Positions 31,401-45,689 of a stretch of 64,000 nt of DNA are shown here, piece by piece. Position 1 is the first letter of the stretch. The number at the start of each line of letters is the position of its first letter. The notes beneath the pieces were generated by a model that saw only the letters and a list, made by a program, of their open reading frames with translations, had not been told where the DNA came from and ran no database searches. Origin of the DNA: CAYJBP01 sp964372025. Its GTDB lineage: Bacteria > Bacillota > Dehalobacteriia > UBA4068. Made by a program: the position numbers and the translations under genes. The DNA lies in assembly GCA_964372025.1 (NCBI GenBank), contig CAYJPF010000002.1:1-64000 (forward strand). The letters run 5' to 3'.

Positions 31401-34400
31401 AGTTAATGATATAATAACTAAAGTTCCTTATACATTTACTACTCCGAAAGAAGTTAGGAATGAGTGGCAATTAATTTGGGATGCGGCTAATCAACTTCCC
31501 GTAATTCCTGAGAAGTCTATACAAGCATTATTAAACCAATTCGCTGATTTTTATAAAGGAATTATCGCTATGAATGAAGCTGATAGTTCTAAGGAAAAAT
31601 TAGTTACAGAGATTCGCGATTCTATATATGCATTAGTGGAAACTAAGAAAGGTAATTCTGCCCAACATATATCAGCAATAATGACGGAAGAGAATTACCC
31701 GATGGAAATTGTATCAGCATTTTATAAAGAAACTTACGGCGAAAATACTTATAGAGGCACTAAAGGCAAGGCTCGAACAAATCCTACTATTGCATGGTAT
31801 GGCTCAAGAGGAGTAGAATATGATAGAAACGAGGTACGCATCACTGTCCCTAATTTAATAAGATGGTATGATTTCTTAAATTCCGGAGAGGCCCTTAATT
31901 ACAAAGGGGAGTTAAGTCCTATGATCTTTGAAGGAAAAACTGCCGTACGCATAGCTATCGTGGATGGAAATGGAAAATACCTTACTTCTGACGGTATTGT
32001 AGATACATTCTCTGAAGACACTTGTATTTGGTCTACTATGCCCGATATCACTAGTAATTCAGCTATAAAAGAAGATACTCAGGAGGTAGGTAAGGATTAT
32101 AAAGATAAAATCTGAGATCCTATAGCAGGCAAAGGAAATATTTTAACTGTGGAATTCTCAATGTTGACTGGAGGAGTACTTGATCTTAATAATAAATTTA
32201 TTAATAACTCTGAGGTTCGTCCCCTAGGGGAAGCGTTCGCAGAAGGATCTACCATAATTGTTCCTCCCAATACGTCTTCTCCCAAAGAGTTTGATTTAAA
32301 GGTAGCCACACAAGATAATTTTGCGGCTGGAGAAGAAATACTAGCGGTGAAAAGGGGTCAATACATTCTATCTACTAAAGATAGACACTTTGTGGCAAAT
32401 ACTGTTTTACCTAATGAGGATGACATTGACTTATTAGCACTAGCTTTGACTGACTTTTTAACAGGACGAGACACATTTAGAGACGCTGGTAATAAACTCA
32501 CTTCTGCAGACGTACTAAAACATTTTATGCGTATTTTACCTATTGAATATACTACAGTAAAAGACGCTAAAAGAATAGCTGCTGTTAAAATATACATCAA
32601 TGATGCTAGAAATCCAGTAGATAGATTTATTTCGATTAATAACGTAGATTATAGGGGAGACGCAGGAATAGAAGCTATTAAAGCCGCTTTGCCCACTATG
32701 TATTATAATATACAAAGCCGATCTCTTAAAAGTACTAGTAAAATTGTTGTTCCAGAATTACACATAGATGGAGGGTTGGGTAACAAAACTTACAATAATT
32801 TTAAAGAATTTGCTATAGATAAATTAGTAGGATTTAAAAATGCTAGCTTTGATGGAACTATTTCTAAAAATAAAAGATTAGTAGTAGATCCCAAATCAAT
32901 CCAATCCACGATAGTAAGCGAAGAAGCTGCAGAAGAAGTAGTAGAAACCGTTGATGAGTTAAACACTATGTTTTTTAAACGTAAATTAAACATTATTAAC
33001 GGCGTAGAAGATTTTGATAAAGCTAAAAAATGGTTTGAGAGTAAATTCCCAGGAATAGAGTATAGAGTTATCGCATCAGCAATGTCTTCTGGAGAATTCG
33101 GATCATTTGTGGATAATATAGTTACTGTATATGATAATGCAGAACGTGGTACAACGTATCACGAGGCGTTTCACGTAGTAATGAAGCATTATTTATCTCC
33201 CTCAGAAAGATTTAATCTACTTAATAAAGTTGCGGAATCTAAGGAATTCAAGGAAGTTAAAAAAGAATTATCTGCTATATATCCAGAATTAAAAGAACAA
33301 GCACTTGTTGAGGAATATATTGCAAATCGATTCCAAGACTACATGCTTGAGCAAGAAGAATTGCCTAAGAAATCTTTATTTAAAAAGTTCTTTGACGGAT
33401 TAAAGAAATTCATAGAGAGTCTTAGAAATATATTATCTAAAAAATCTGGTAAACAAGATTTAGATAAATTATTTAAGCATATTAATTCAAATTCTTTTAA
33501 ATTTATAAAATCAGCTTATCAGAATTATGATTATGTAGTATATAATAAAATAAAAAATCTTAATGCTGTTCAAACAAAAGACGCTTTAAATAGTATTCAT
33601 TTGTTTTTTATGAGTAATTTTAAACAGAATAGTAAAAGTTTCTTAGAGATATTGACAGCGGATAACGCGAAGCTAGTTGATGAAAGCTATGCTCACGCTA
33701 AAAACTTATTTATACGATACTCAAAGGCTTTTGAGAAGCAATTTAATGATTTAGCTGCCCAGTATCAACAAAATCCTTCCGAAGAAAATGATTTACGTAT
33801 GGGGGAGGCAGGAGATAAATGGTCTGTAATTGAATATGTTTTAGACACCTGGGATTCTCCCGATGGAATTGTGCAAAAACATAAGCAATATATTTTACCT
33901 AGATATTCTTTATCCTCAGATACTATTCTTTTAGAGGAAGAGGTTGATGATGTAGATTCTGAAGACTCTCCAGGAGGAAAAGTAGTGGGAGATTATTTCC
34001 ACGACTCACTTACTTATAGTGCTAAATTAAATGCAAATCGTTCGATCAAATTACTTCTTAGTGGACTACCTAAAAGAGTTGTAGGGCCGGGTAAACAAGT
34101 TCAGTTAGAGTTGAACTCACTCGGGCTGCCTCAACTAGAATCTTTTGGAACTATTTTTAATGCACTAGTCAATAAACTGGCTAATCTAACTGGAGATATC
34201 AGTGCACAAGAATTATATGATAAACTAAATTCTATTGCTAAAGATTTTCCTACTATTATACCACTTATTCAAGATAGTGGAGATGGAGGAAGAGCGTGGT
34301 TAAATCTAAAAGAAGGAGAAAGTTGGTCTAAAGATGATACATTGTTGTTCACGCAATTTATGCAGTCTTTCACTAAGAATAGAAATGATTTCTATATTGC

Positions 34401-37400
34401 TAAGATGGGTAAAGGAAATGCTTCAACACAATTTAGTGCATCGAGGCATAGTAGTTATGGTAAACTTAGAACTAAGTGGGCACAAGCATTATCAGGCAAA
34501 ATACTTAATGGAAATGCTACTATAAGTAAGTATTACATTAATAATGGAGGCAAAATTTCTTACAATAAAGAAGCATTTATTGCAAACTTTGCAACTGTGG
34601 CTAACGGGCGAATTGTATCTAACTTAGACTACGATAATCTATGAAGTGCTATGCGAGCGTTAGGAGTAGAAGAGGCGTATTTCCGAGAGAACCAAGAGGC
34701 ACTGCATCGTAAAACTAATGCGATACTTGGACAAATTATGTCATCCTCATACTTTCCACCAATTCTAAGTGGGGACACAGAGACTCTAAATGTTTATTTT
34801 GATTCAGTCATAGATAATAAAATAGATTTTACTGAGAATAGTCATATTAATTTGGAGGACAAGATGATCTATGATGCAACATTACATAGTCATTTAACAA
34901 AAACTATCTCGCAATTAATGCGGGTAACTACTCCTAATAGTGTAGAAGAGATATATGAAGTGATGCCCTGGCTTAATCCAGAGCACTGTGCTTACGTAAC
35001 TAATTCAAAGTGGTTAAAAGGTCTTCAAGAAGGCACTGTGACCAAGTTACATATGACTATATTGGAAGGTTCTAAAGAGACAGCTTCTGGAGTAGGCGTG
35101 CCATTTGATAAACTAAAGCCTGTTGATAAAGTAATCACTGTGCTTAATAGTATTCAATCTGGAATGTATCAATTAATGCGTCCTGCAGACAATGCTTCAG
35201 AAAGATTTATCAAAGTAGAAGGAGAGTTATTAGTACCTATTACTGCAGATAAGTCGGTGACTATATCTTTATTTAAGAATTATTTAATTGACGAATTAAA
35301 TCGTACTCAAGAGGATAATACTGGGTATATTAATTTAGATAAAAATTCTAAAGAAGGATTTATTCTATCGGAATTATTAACCAAAGATCAACTATCATAT
35401 TACGAAAATGAGTGGAAAAACTCGGGATCTCCACAAAATTTTGGGGAATGGGTAACATCTATGTACTCTGACGTTATTAGCAATAATATCTTGACATATC
35501 TCAATAAACGAGTTAAAAGATTATTAAACTATCTTTCTGATAATAAAGTAATTTTTATATCAGGAGACCAAGTAGCTATTCGCGGATTACGTACTCCTAA
35601 AGCTACAATGGCTATGGGAGATTTTACTAGATGGTTGTTTAATACTGAGGCAAATTGAATGGCTGGGTTTATAGAGCAATCTAAATTATTCTTTGGTGAT
35701 CCAGCATATTATAAATCTCTTGCAGACGAGTTTAAACGACACTCTGGTGCAGTTGGTCCTAAAAAATATGCTAATACTTCTATTGAAGCTAATGTTGCTA
35801 TACAAAAGCATTATAAGCGATTATTAGATGGAGCAGGCAATCTCATGGATAAAATCACGGGAACTAAACCTATTTATCGAACTGCTATATTTAACGATGT
35901 TATGACTTACTCACAACAAATTGTATATATAGCGGATACTCTAGATAAAGATAATGCAGCCTACCAAAAAGCTAAAGCAAATAAAACTGACGACGCTTTG
36001 ATAGAATGGATTATTTCTAATGCTAAGAAAGAAGGTTTAAAAAGTGCTGCGTACTTAGACATGACTGAAGGAGACGGATTCGGATATATATCCCTAGATG
36101 CATATCGTGATTTAAAAGTTCGAGTAGGAGATTGGTCTGATGACGCTGAGAAACTATATCAATGGGAAGTATATGAATATAATAATACTCCTAAAAAGGA
36201 CCGTACATACACAAATTCTTCGGGAGTAACAACATCGTTAAGATACGGAGATTGGGGAAAACAGGTATTTCATTCACTAAAGCCTCAATACTTTGGCCCT
36301 ATGGCAGAGGTAGGATTTAGAACTACCATGTATAAAACTTCTTTGATGCCCTTATTGCCAAGTGTTATAAAGGGGAGAAACTTAGAGGCATTACATAAAC
36401 ACATGGTGGATAATCAAGTAAGTATACTTACTCACTACTCTGCTAATAAAGGCGTTACTACTAAAACTAAGAATATAGACGGAGTTAATACTACTAACTC
36501 ATTCTATGATGTGCAAGGAAACTTTGGTATTCAAAATGGGTATTACTTGGGGGATCCTGGAGAATTCTTAACGCAGGATACTTATGTAGAAAACTGGGGT
36601 ATTCAGGTAGACACAGGTGAGAAATCACACACTGATGTTATTACTGGTACTCAGATGATGGTGCATATTCTTAATGGCTTATTTGATGGAGGATCTATTG
36701 CAGACGATGTTACTAAATCTCCTGAGGAAAAAGCATATATTCAAGATAGAGTAGATGAATATTTTGCTCTAAATAATGAACGCATTTCTTTAGGAGTAGA
36801 GAGGCTGAAGGATATATTAGGAGTAGATATAACAGGTTCTGAATATTCGTTCTCAAGAGAGGGAGTGGAGAAATTATTGGATATGCTCACTAATGACGCT
36901 ATTACTCAAGACATGCCTGATAATTATTTTGAGGCGATTAATATTTTGAAAAAGCAGTCTCCAGAGAATGTTAAGTTAGACTTGCTTCCTAATAAAGAGG
37001 CTTTTGAAAGTACTTTATTGAGCATTGCTTCTAAGAATACTATCAAACAAAAGCGTAAAGGATTTGCAGCGCTTCAAGTAGCTGCTACTATGTGGGAATC
37101 CGGTAGTCGTAAGAAGATAGGTGGGATGTTAGCAGGATCAGATCTTAAATTTGTAGTATCAACTTCTAAAGAGGGAGTTAGAACTTCTTCTATGGAAGTA
37201 TATATACCAGATATTTATAAAGGCAAAATTAAGATAGGTGATGCAATAGACTCAAGATTACTCCAACTGATAGGATTTCGTATTCCTACACAGGGTTTAT
37301 CTTCTATTGATTCTATTATTGTTAAAGACTTCCTTCCTAAAGAAGCCGGTGATATTATAGTTCTTCCGACAGAAATTGTGGCAAAAGCAGGTTCTGACTT

Positions 37401-39678
37401 CGATGCGGATAAAATGTATTTATATACTCCAAATTGGTTCTTCGATAAAGATGGTAATGTGGCTTATGTAGATTATGCTAATTGAGAAACACAATTTGAA
37501 CAATTGTTATCTACAGATAGTAAAATTACTAGGGAAGAGTTTAAACAAATGGCTATTGAGAATAGGCTAGCTGAGATTCAGCAAGATTTAATTACTTTAC
37601 CGGGCAATACTTCAAATCTTATTGCTCCAGTGTCTTCAGATGTACTTGAGGACGCTGCTACAAAAGCAATGATAGCAGTGCATGGCGAAGATAATTATGA
37701 GTCTTCTGCTGAATATTACAAGTCCAAATCACCGTTCTCAGCTATGACTGATCTTATTTATACTTCGGAAGTATCTGAAAATTATATGGCAGGTAAAGCT
37801 GAAGTAGGTATTACAGCATCTCAAGGTAAAATGGGAGTATACTGCTCTATCTTTGATTTAGGAGTAGTGTTATCGGAGAATGTCCCATCAAGAATAGCAG
37901 GAGTTCCCCAGGAGTCTTTGCCATTTAAAATAAATTTAGATGGAACTACTATTAAATTGGGTAATAAGTGAGATAATAGGGATAAGTATCCTATTGCTGA
38001 GATTATGAATCAGCTGATTACTATGGCGGTAGACGCTGCTAAGAGTCCTTTTGGTACTAACTTAGGAGCAGATCCTTCTACAGTAGGCATTCATACTATG
38101 ATGGCAATGGCAGGCGGAGATATGGAGCAACTAGCGTTATTTATGAATCAACCTATTATTAGGGAGTATCGTAAATTACAACAATTGCACGAGTCTCAAA
38201 TGGCTCAAGAAAATTTTAGTTCCCCATTTGATCAACAGGCTGCTAATAAAGAGACTCGTTTGACTAAAGAGGGAATCGTTAAAAAATTAATGATTAAATA
38301 TGGTGCCAGCGAGAGTGGAGGTAAATTATCTGCGCCTATCACATTAAATCTAACTAATGAAAAACTATTAGACGGATTTAGCAAAGACGCTAAAGAGGCA
38401 ATTAAGTATCAACCATTTATTCTGGATACATTCCTCAGATTATTAGACTACTCTAAAATTTTAGGAAAAGCTACTCAAGGAGCTACTTGGGATACGAAAG
38501 GAGGTGGCAAAACTTTATCAGAGACGCAAATTAAGCTACTTACTACTCAAGAGATTCTTGATAGTGGCGTGGTGACTAATTATGGTAAATTAGTAAATTC
38601 TGGATACATTGCTCCATATAAAGAGGCTGCTGCAACTACGTTTAATATTTATAAAAATTTATTTGTAACATCTTCAGATGAATTACTTTCTGACTATATT
38701 CTTAAATACGTTATGAGAAGACCTGGATCTACAGGAGACACTGTTAAACGTATGAATAAGTTAAAGAATGCAATATTAACTGCATTAGCATTAAACACAG
38801 CTAATTCTAACGAAGTATATTTACGAGATAGACAAGAAGAATTGATGTTCGGGATCAATAATATCCCTACTTGGATTATGTCATTGAGGAATGATCCTAA
38901 ATATTCAGGGAATGCATTGCTGTCACAATTAGTTCCAATACTATCTACAGGAGGAGAGTCTGATTTTAATTCTTTGAAGTTATTTGCAGACAAGGATACT
39001 TTATCACAAAATGCTATTACGGAAGCATGGAGAGAACTACAAGTTATTTTTGGTAATAATAAAATGGATGATTTAATGGCGTTTGCCTTACTTCAATCGG
39101 GATTATCTCCTTCCCCACTAAATTTCTCAAAAATAATTCCTGCGGATAGATATTATAATATGCTTATGCCACTTATTCAGGGTGGTATAAATTCTGGTGT
39201 ACATGCGGATATCCTTTATAATAATTTCGAGGTGGCAGTAGAATTAGCTTATTATAATGACCCTTTGTTTACGTCTAATCGTAAGTCTCCTATTACTAGC
39301 CTAAAGAAAGTATTTAATAAGGAGACGGGCCTCAATAATATTGTATATATGCCTCCTAAGGCGGATAATAAGCAGCCTGCTAATATATTTATTGATGCGG
39401 TGACTCATATAGATTATGCAAGAAATAAATCTTATGCATACTTTAATTATGCTCCTGGTAGTAAATTAATTGCTGCTCTAAATAAGTATAAGGAAGCCTT
39501 TGTTGAGGAAGTAAAAAGTACTCCTACGCAGGATGGCTCTACAAACAGTTCTTCTGTAGACCAAACTTCTTCTGAATTAACAGCAATTATTCAGGCGGAT
39601 CAAGTTACTTCTGAGGAGAAGGTGGAAAATAACGCACTAAATCCAGATAGCTCTATAGCTGAACAAAAATGTAAATAA
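28435..39678 (+). CDS. Giant virion protein with zincin and RNA polymerase domains
   Basis: A 3747-residue protein, continuous across five TGA codons (residues 1227, 2070, 2408, 3017, 3179). Two sites identify it. HEAFH at 1576-1580, inside YHEAFHVVMKHY, is a zinc metallopeptidase motif. SDFDADKMYLYTPNWFF contains DFDAD at 2988-2992, the Mg-binding DxDxD motif of two-barrel RNA polymerases, as known from crAss-like virion polymerases that enter the host and transcribe early genes. The N-terminal ~1000 residues hold hydrophobic segments (~100-220) and low-complexity Glu/Thr/Pro linkers. The zincin may process the polyprotein or aid entry. Without recoding, the polymerase would end 25 residues after its catalytic motif. 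Confidence 0.88.
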
Positions 39679-39679
39679 T

Positions 39680-42600
39680 ATGAAATGTCCAAATGTAAAA
39701 TCTACAGAGTGGAAAACTTTAGTAGATAGATTTGGAGAAAGCATTGCATGGTCGTTGTACGACGTGGTTGGGGATGTCCCCAACCTCCGTACAGCGTTAT
39801 CCATAGTAAAAGACAATGGTATCTCCTACTCTACATTATCTACAGAAAAATTACAATCATTGGGCGTGATTGATTCTTTAGGTAATATTAAAGTATTCAC
39901 TAATAAAACAAGTGTAGATAATAAAGTTGAAGAATTACGCAACTCAAATCGTAGACTACGGGTAGTGGCTAAGAAATTATCTTCTAAGGATAATTCATAT
40001 ACTATTGATGTAGCAGAGATTAAAACATCTCAAGAGATATTTAAAGCTACTCCCAAAATTAAAACTCCTACTAAATCTTCTACTATTTTAAATAGTGAAG
40101 ATGCTGTAAAAGAGTTAGAAAAAACTATTGTAAAATGGTTAGATAATGTTGGAGTTAGTTATGAGAAAGTCTCTGAAATTAAAGATGCTTCTGGAAATCC
40201 TATAAATGCCCTGGGAATAGCAGATATGCTTCAGAAAGTTATCAGGGTAGTGGAAGGTAAGGCTACAGTAGAGACGCTGTCAGAAGAGGCTGCACACATG
40301 TTTGTGAGGATGCTGCCTAAGAATCACCCATTATATCAAAGAATGGCTAATTTAGCTGTTAATAGTGCTACTTATCAGTCTGTAAAGGATGAGTACTCTT
40401 CTATGTACGATTCTGAAGAAGCATTTGTTGAGGAGACTATAGGTAAGCTTATTGCCCAAGAGATTAGTAATGTTTGAGATAGTAACTCATCTAAATATAT
40501 AGAGGAAACTTCTGAAGTCAAAGGGGGGGTAGCCAACCTATTTAATAGATTAGCTACTTGGTTTAATAATCTCTTGAATAAATTAGGATTATCTTCTGAG
40601 AAATTGCAAGAGCAAACTTCTCCATTTATAATGGCTGCAGATCAAATCTTATCCACTCAGACTACTGGATTAGATACTCTTAGGCAAGATGGGCAAACTG
40701 TATTTTATAGTATGCCTCAAGATGCATTTGCCAACCGAGAGGAAATATTGGATTATCTAAATACTGTTCCTATCACATATGACTCTACTGGACAAGTATA
40801 TAGACATAATAATGGCAATGTAGTATCTAGGCGTGTCTCAGATATTCTTGATAGATTTTATAAAATTAAATTTAAATTCTTTAAAGAACGCCCTACTTCT
40901 CAGAAGAACACTTTATCTCTACATAAAGGATCTGCGATACATAAATACGCAGAGCTTATTATGAATGAGCTATTAGATGGAAATGATTCTCCGTCATATA
41001 GTGCGATTACTTCTAAAGTATTAGTAGCATTTGATGATATAGAAGCAGGTGCAGAATCAGTGTTTAGATTAGATCCCCAACATTTTGAAATAATTGCTAA
41101 CGGAGTTAAAAATATCTTTGCCGCTATTCAAAAGAATCAAGATCTTATTAATGAACAAACAGGCAATGTAGATGGAACTGTGTCTATAATGACTGAGCAC
41201 ATGATTTATGATGAAAAGAGGGATTTGGCAGGAACAGTAGATGTATTGTGTGTATACTCCAATGGAACCATTGGTATATATGATTATAAGACTCATAATT
41301 TTGTAACCAATGAGCAGGGAGAAGTACTAAGTACTATCTCACAGTCAAAAAGAGATATGTGGGGGGCACAAATTACTCAATATAAGAATATTATTACAGA
41401 TTCCATTGTTAGAAATTCTAAAGCTAAAGGTAAAGTTGTTAAAGTTAGATTTGCAGAAACGCGTATGTTGCCTGTAAACATTCAATTTAACCCGTCTTTA
41501 TTGAGGATAAAAGGTATGCCCTATAGTCCTGTAGGATTGGCATCATTAGAATTCCAAGATTACTCTAAAAGCTATCTTATGGATGTACCTGTAGCTGAAG
41601 AGCTTTCACACGTAGATTCTCTTAATAATAGTTTAATTAAACTATATAGTCTATTAAAAGCTCAGAAGAAAAAGTACTCACAAGAAAAAACTATAGCTAA
41701 TAAAAATAAGCTTCTCCAAACTCAAAAACTCATTGATACTTATTTAGTACAAAAGGATTACTATTATTCTATAATGGAAATTAAGAATATCGACACTGAA
41801 TTTCGAAAGAATGTACTTATTCATAGGGATAGTGGGGTAGGACTAACTGCGGAGAAATTAAATGATTATCGCACTCGCGTAGAAACATTGCTAGACTTTA
41901 TGACTGCAATTGATACTACCATTCCTGAGGATTCTCCTGTACGCAAAGATATCCATGAAGCCGTAGGTTTGGGAGCTAGTCTTATAAACTCTATAAGTGA
42001 GAGCGCTGTGGATTTACTCAGAGAAATTACTGGCGTTGACATATCAGTAAGTGGAGAAAAGATGGGCTTTGTAGATAATGAGCTTACTGCTTTATTTGAG
42101 CAAAAAGGCCAATCTTTTAGAGCATTAAATAATTTAATCTCCGGAGTGATTAATAATACCCAAGCTGACTATAAAGAGTTTGGGGAGCAATTAACTAAAT
42201 ATCACAATGAGTTATTAGAATGAGCCAAATCTAAAAATATTAATCTTCAAGATGCTTTTAATAAAATTATAGACACTTCTAGAGGATCGCTAATCAATAG
42301 ATTTAATAAAGATTTTTACGATCATCTTGCTACCATTCGAGGTAAGAAAAACTACGAGGCTGATCCGCAATTATTAAAATTATTCCAATTGACTATTAAT
42401 GCTGACACAGGATTTTATGAATATACAGATGACGCTTTAATAGACTACAATGATGCTGTTGCTAAATGGGAGAAGCAGCTAACTGATTCTACAGGAACCC
42501 GTTTGGAGGAAGAGACTCGCACCGCTTATAAGTTATGGGATCTAGAGAATAATCCTAAATGGGCTTCAGCTCGTCTTTCTCCTAAGAATAAGTTTATGAG

Positions 42601-44761
42601 AGACAAGTATATTAGGGACGATGCTGTGATAGAGGCAGGATGAATGAATCCTGTGTATAAAGAGATTATTTCTGAGAAACCACTATTAAATTATTACAAT
42701 TTTTATGTGCGTTTTAACAGAATGGCAGAGTTACTAACGGGTTCTTCCATCTCATATAAATTTATTCCTAATATGCGCAAGACTCTTGTGGAAGGATTGC
42801 TCAACAATGGTGTGTCTGCATTTGGCAAAATGAGGTCTTTCACATTAGAAGCACTAGAGACTACTGCACAAGATGATGTGGTTTATAAGTTGAGTGATGA
42901 GGAACAAGCACTAGATGCCCAAAATAAGCCTATTAAGAAGATTCCTGTGCATTTCGTAGACCCATTGAAAGATAGGCTCACTAAGGCAGAAGAAGAGGAA
43001 ATTAAGGCCTCTATTACGGCAGAGCCTGGCAGTGCTGAATATAACGCAATATTTAATGCTAAAAAATTAGACTTAGCTAAACGTAAATTTAATGAGGACT
43101 CTAAGTCGTACGATCTTAGTTATTTGTTAATGAAGATGGCAGAATCTGTGTACTCTTATAAACATACTAAGCAAGTAGAAGCTGCAGCACAGTTATTATT
43201 AGCCACTGCTAAGACTGATAAAGTTAGTACTACCTTGGAGAAGAATAAAAATCCTTATATTGATGAATGGCGAGGAAGATTAAAATTCCATCTTGGAATA
43301 TCTTCAGAAGAGATTAGTGCTTTAGAAAGATCTATCAATCTCTATATCTATAAACAGCGCATTCAGAACGATACTACTTTTACAATAGGCGGCAAAGAAT
43401 ATTCTACTGCTAAAGCAGTCACATCATTTATTAATTCTGCTACTATTGCTACATTAGGATTTTCCCCAATAACTGCGGCGGCAGCAGGTATTCAAAATGC
43501 TATAAATGCTAGATTATTGGCTGTAGAGGGAAGGTACTATGATAAACAAGCTTGGAAGAAGGGCAATAAACTAAAGAAGCAAAATCCTAAAGTTTATCAT
43601 GCTTTACAAGAGTTATTAGGAGTGTCTAACATTGGATATTATCACGAAACTAGTATGCAATTTGCTGCCAATAAGATGAAAAAAATTATTTCAGGTGATA
43701 CCACTATGACTATGGTTAAAGGAGCGGATGATAGTGCGGATAGAGCCACTTTAGCAGCATTGGTACATTCTTGGGGATGAGATTCTTCAACAAATAAAAT
43801 AGTTAGTTTGCAAAAAAATCCTTCTGCTACTCCAATAGTAGACTTAATCTCTATAGATTCTAATGGAAAGCCCGTGTTAGAGGGCGTTACTCAGAAGGAG
43901 TTAAGTAGATTTAAACAGATTGTAGCCAAAGTAGGAATGGCGGTTAAAGGTACTATTCCTTCGGAATATGCTTATTTAGGAACTACTACTATAGCTGGTA
44001 GAGGATTAGCCCATTATAAATCGTGGATTCCAGGAGCTGTTAAAACTAGGTATAAAAAATTAGCGTATGACGCAGTTACAGAAGAATTTGATGACGGTAG
44101 ATTACGAGTAATGTTCTCAGACTTAGTAGGAAGCACTGAGTATATGATTAAAGGATTCAGAAACGCAATTATACGGTCTTTGCCTATAATTGGTTATGTG
44201 TTCAGTGATAAACTAGGCACTAATGAAAAATACGCTCGTAAATTATATGAAGAGTATTTTGCAATGCGCCCTGATTTAAATGAAGCAGATTTTACTTTTG
44301 AGCAATTTATTGACATGCGTCTTAAAAAGTTAAAAGCTGCGGGTACTGAGATTCAATCTACTATATTATTCTTTCTAATAGCCCTAATGCTTAAAGCAAT
44401 GGCACCAGACGAAGATGAAGATGCTGTAGCAATTTTAGCTCATCAAAATCTATATAGATTACTGTATAAGAGCTATGTGGAGTTATCTTTCTTCACTAAT
44501 CCTCTTAGTATTAGTGAAATCTTAGAATCTCCCTTTCCCGCTATTAGTACTCTCAATAATATAATTCGAGCTATGAATAATACTTTAGATGAAAGTAGGG
44601 ACATAGTGTTTGGAGAAGATTACAAAGGTAGTTTAATATGGGAGGAAGACAAAGACGATACCTCTCCTATAGGTAAATATTCTACAAAACTTATTCCTGG
44701 AGTAAACGCTGCTCTCGGTGTATTGGATGTATATGATACATTCTCTTATAATAATAGATAG
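39680..44761 (+). CDS. Giant virion protein with zincin-like remnant and PD-(D/E)XK-like domain
   Basis: A 1693-residue protein across TGA codons 266, 848, 988 and 1367. SEEAAHMF at ~201-208 looks like a zincin motif whose first His is replaced (EEAAH), so probably inactive. Residues ~390-560 resemble a PD-(D/E)XK nuclease: HKGSAIHKYAELI, then AGTVDVLCV (Asp521), IYDYKTH (Asp535, Lys537) and QITQYKNII. Residues ~1610-1630 are hydrophobic (TILFFLIALMLKAMAP). It starts 2 bases after the polymerase gene and ends at TAG before a terminator. It is probably ejected with the polymerase; the nuclease domain might act on host DNA. Confidence 0.75.
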
Positions 44762-44771
44762 ACTGAAGTCT

Positions 44772-44814
44772 AAAAAAAAGTCCCCAATAGGTATTTACCT
44801 ACTGGGGATTTTTT
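44772..44814. terminator. Bidirectional terminator between converging blocks
   Basis: Stem TCCCCAATAGGT (44781-44792) with ACCTACTGGGGA (44797-44808), one mismatch, loop ATTT. It is preceded by eight A and followed by six T, so it works in both directions. It separates the late (+) and early (-) transcription units. Confidence 0.9.
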
Positions 44815-45127
44815 AGTTTATAGGTATATCAATAACAATAGTATTGTGCCCGTATTTTGCGGGCTCTTTTGTTATGTAATATCCTACAACAGAGTTGAAC
44901 GTATGTACTCCTGAAGAAGCTTTTCTATATATATCAAATACATCAGGGCATTTGGTAGGAATTTGTTCATCATACACTGTCCAAATTCTACTATTATTTA
45001 TCCCTAATGCGAGAAGCTTTGGTAAGTCTCCTCTGTGATATAATATGCCGTTATTGGGAGCATTTAAGAAGAATTGATTTATAATAGGTTCATATTCTTC
45101 TCTCCACTCGTTATACTTAATCTCCAT
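44813..45127 (-). CDS. Hypothetical early protein
   Basis: A 104-residue protein with an acidic, aromatic N-terminus (MEIKYNEWREEYEPI) and a compact alpha/beta pattern (GILYHRGDLPKLLALGI). I recognise no family. It is the last gene of the minus-strand block, ending at the bidirectional terminator, and overlaps ThyX by 11 bases. Confidence 0.6.
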   Translation of the reverse strand: MEIKYNEWREEYEPIINQFFLNAPNNGILYHRGDLPKLLALGINNSRIWTVYDEQIPTKCPDVFDIYRKASSGVHTFNSVVGYYITKEPAKYGHNTIVIDIPIN

Positions 45128-45689
45128 CTACACTCCGGTATTTAATTAAATCCTGCTGAAATGCTTCTGTTGAAGCGTATCCACAGGTATTGTCTACTTC
45201 TGGACAAAAACCACGATATATGCATTCCGGTTGACACTTACTAACAAGTATTGGATCAACTACATTAACCGCCTCTAATACCTTATTCCAAGCTGATCTA
45301 GTCTCCGAAGAAGCTAGTCTACAACATCTCTTTCTAGAGATGTTAATCATGGCTTGGGCATTAGCAGTCATGTCCATATTATTTAAAGTGCCTTGGGGCA
45401 AAGTATTTCTGTTAAACACTTCCTCATTACGATCTACCCGTTGAGTACGAACAAACTTCTCCGTTCCAACATGATGCCTTACGAAGTGGGCCGTCACCCA
45501 TTGCGGGATGTTCTCCCAAGTTCAATCATATTCAACTAATCTAATAGGACTGTGTTCCGCAAGAAGCATTTTCCTCTTGAACCTATCAGAAGGTTCTTTC
45601 TCTAAAGGCTCTTTACCGACCGTTCTGCGGGCAGCATTAAGAGCACGTGTTCACGAAGTAACTTGGTTAAAGAATTTAATCTTGGTCAT
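45117..45689 (-). CDS. thyX: FAD-dependent thymidylate synthase
   Basis: A 190-residue ThyX, converting dUMP to dTMP with methylene-tetrahydrofolate, NADPH and FAD. It extends from ATG 45689 across two TGA codons, giving Trp13 (VTSWTRALNAARRTVG) and Trp56 (EYDWTWENIPQWV). The standard code would lose this N-terminal third. The signature is FVRHHVGTEKFVRTQR (71-84), with His73 where the RHRxxS motif usually has Arg and Thr76 in place of Ser, followed by NRNTLPQG and TSETRSAWNKVLEAV. It supplies dTMP for phage replication, alongside the dNMP kinase and ribonucleotide reductase nearby. The protein is shorter than many ThyX. Confidence 0.9.
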
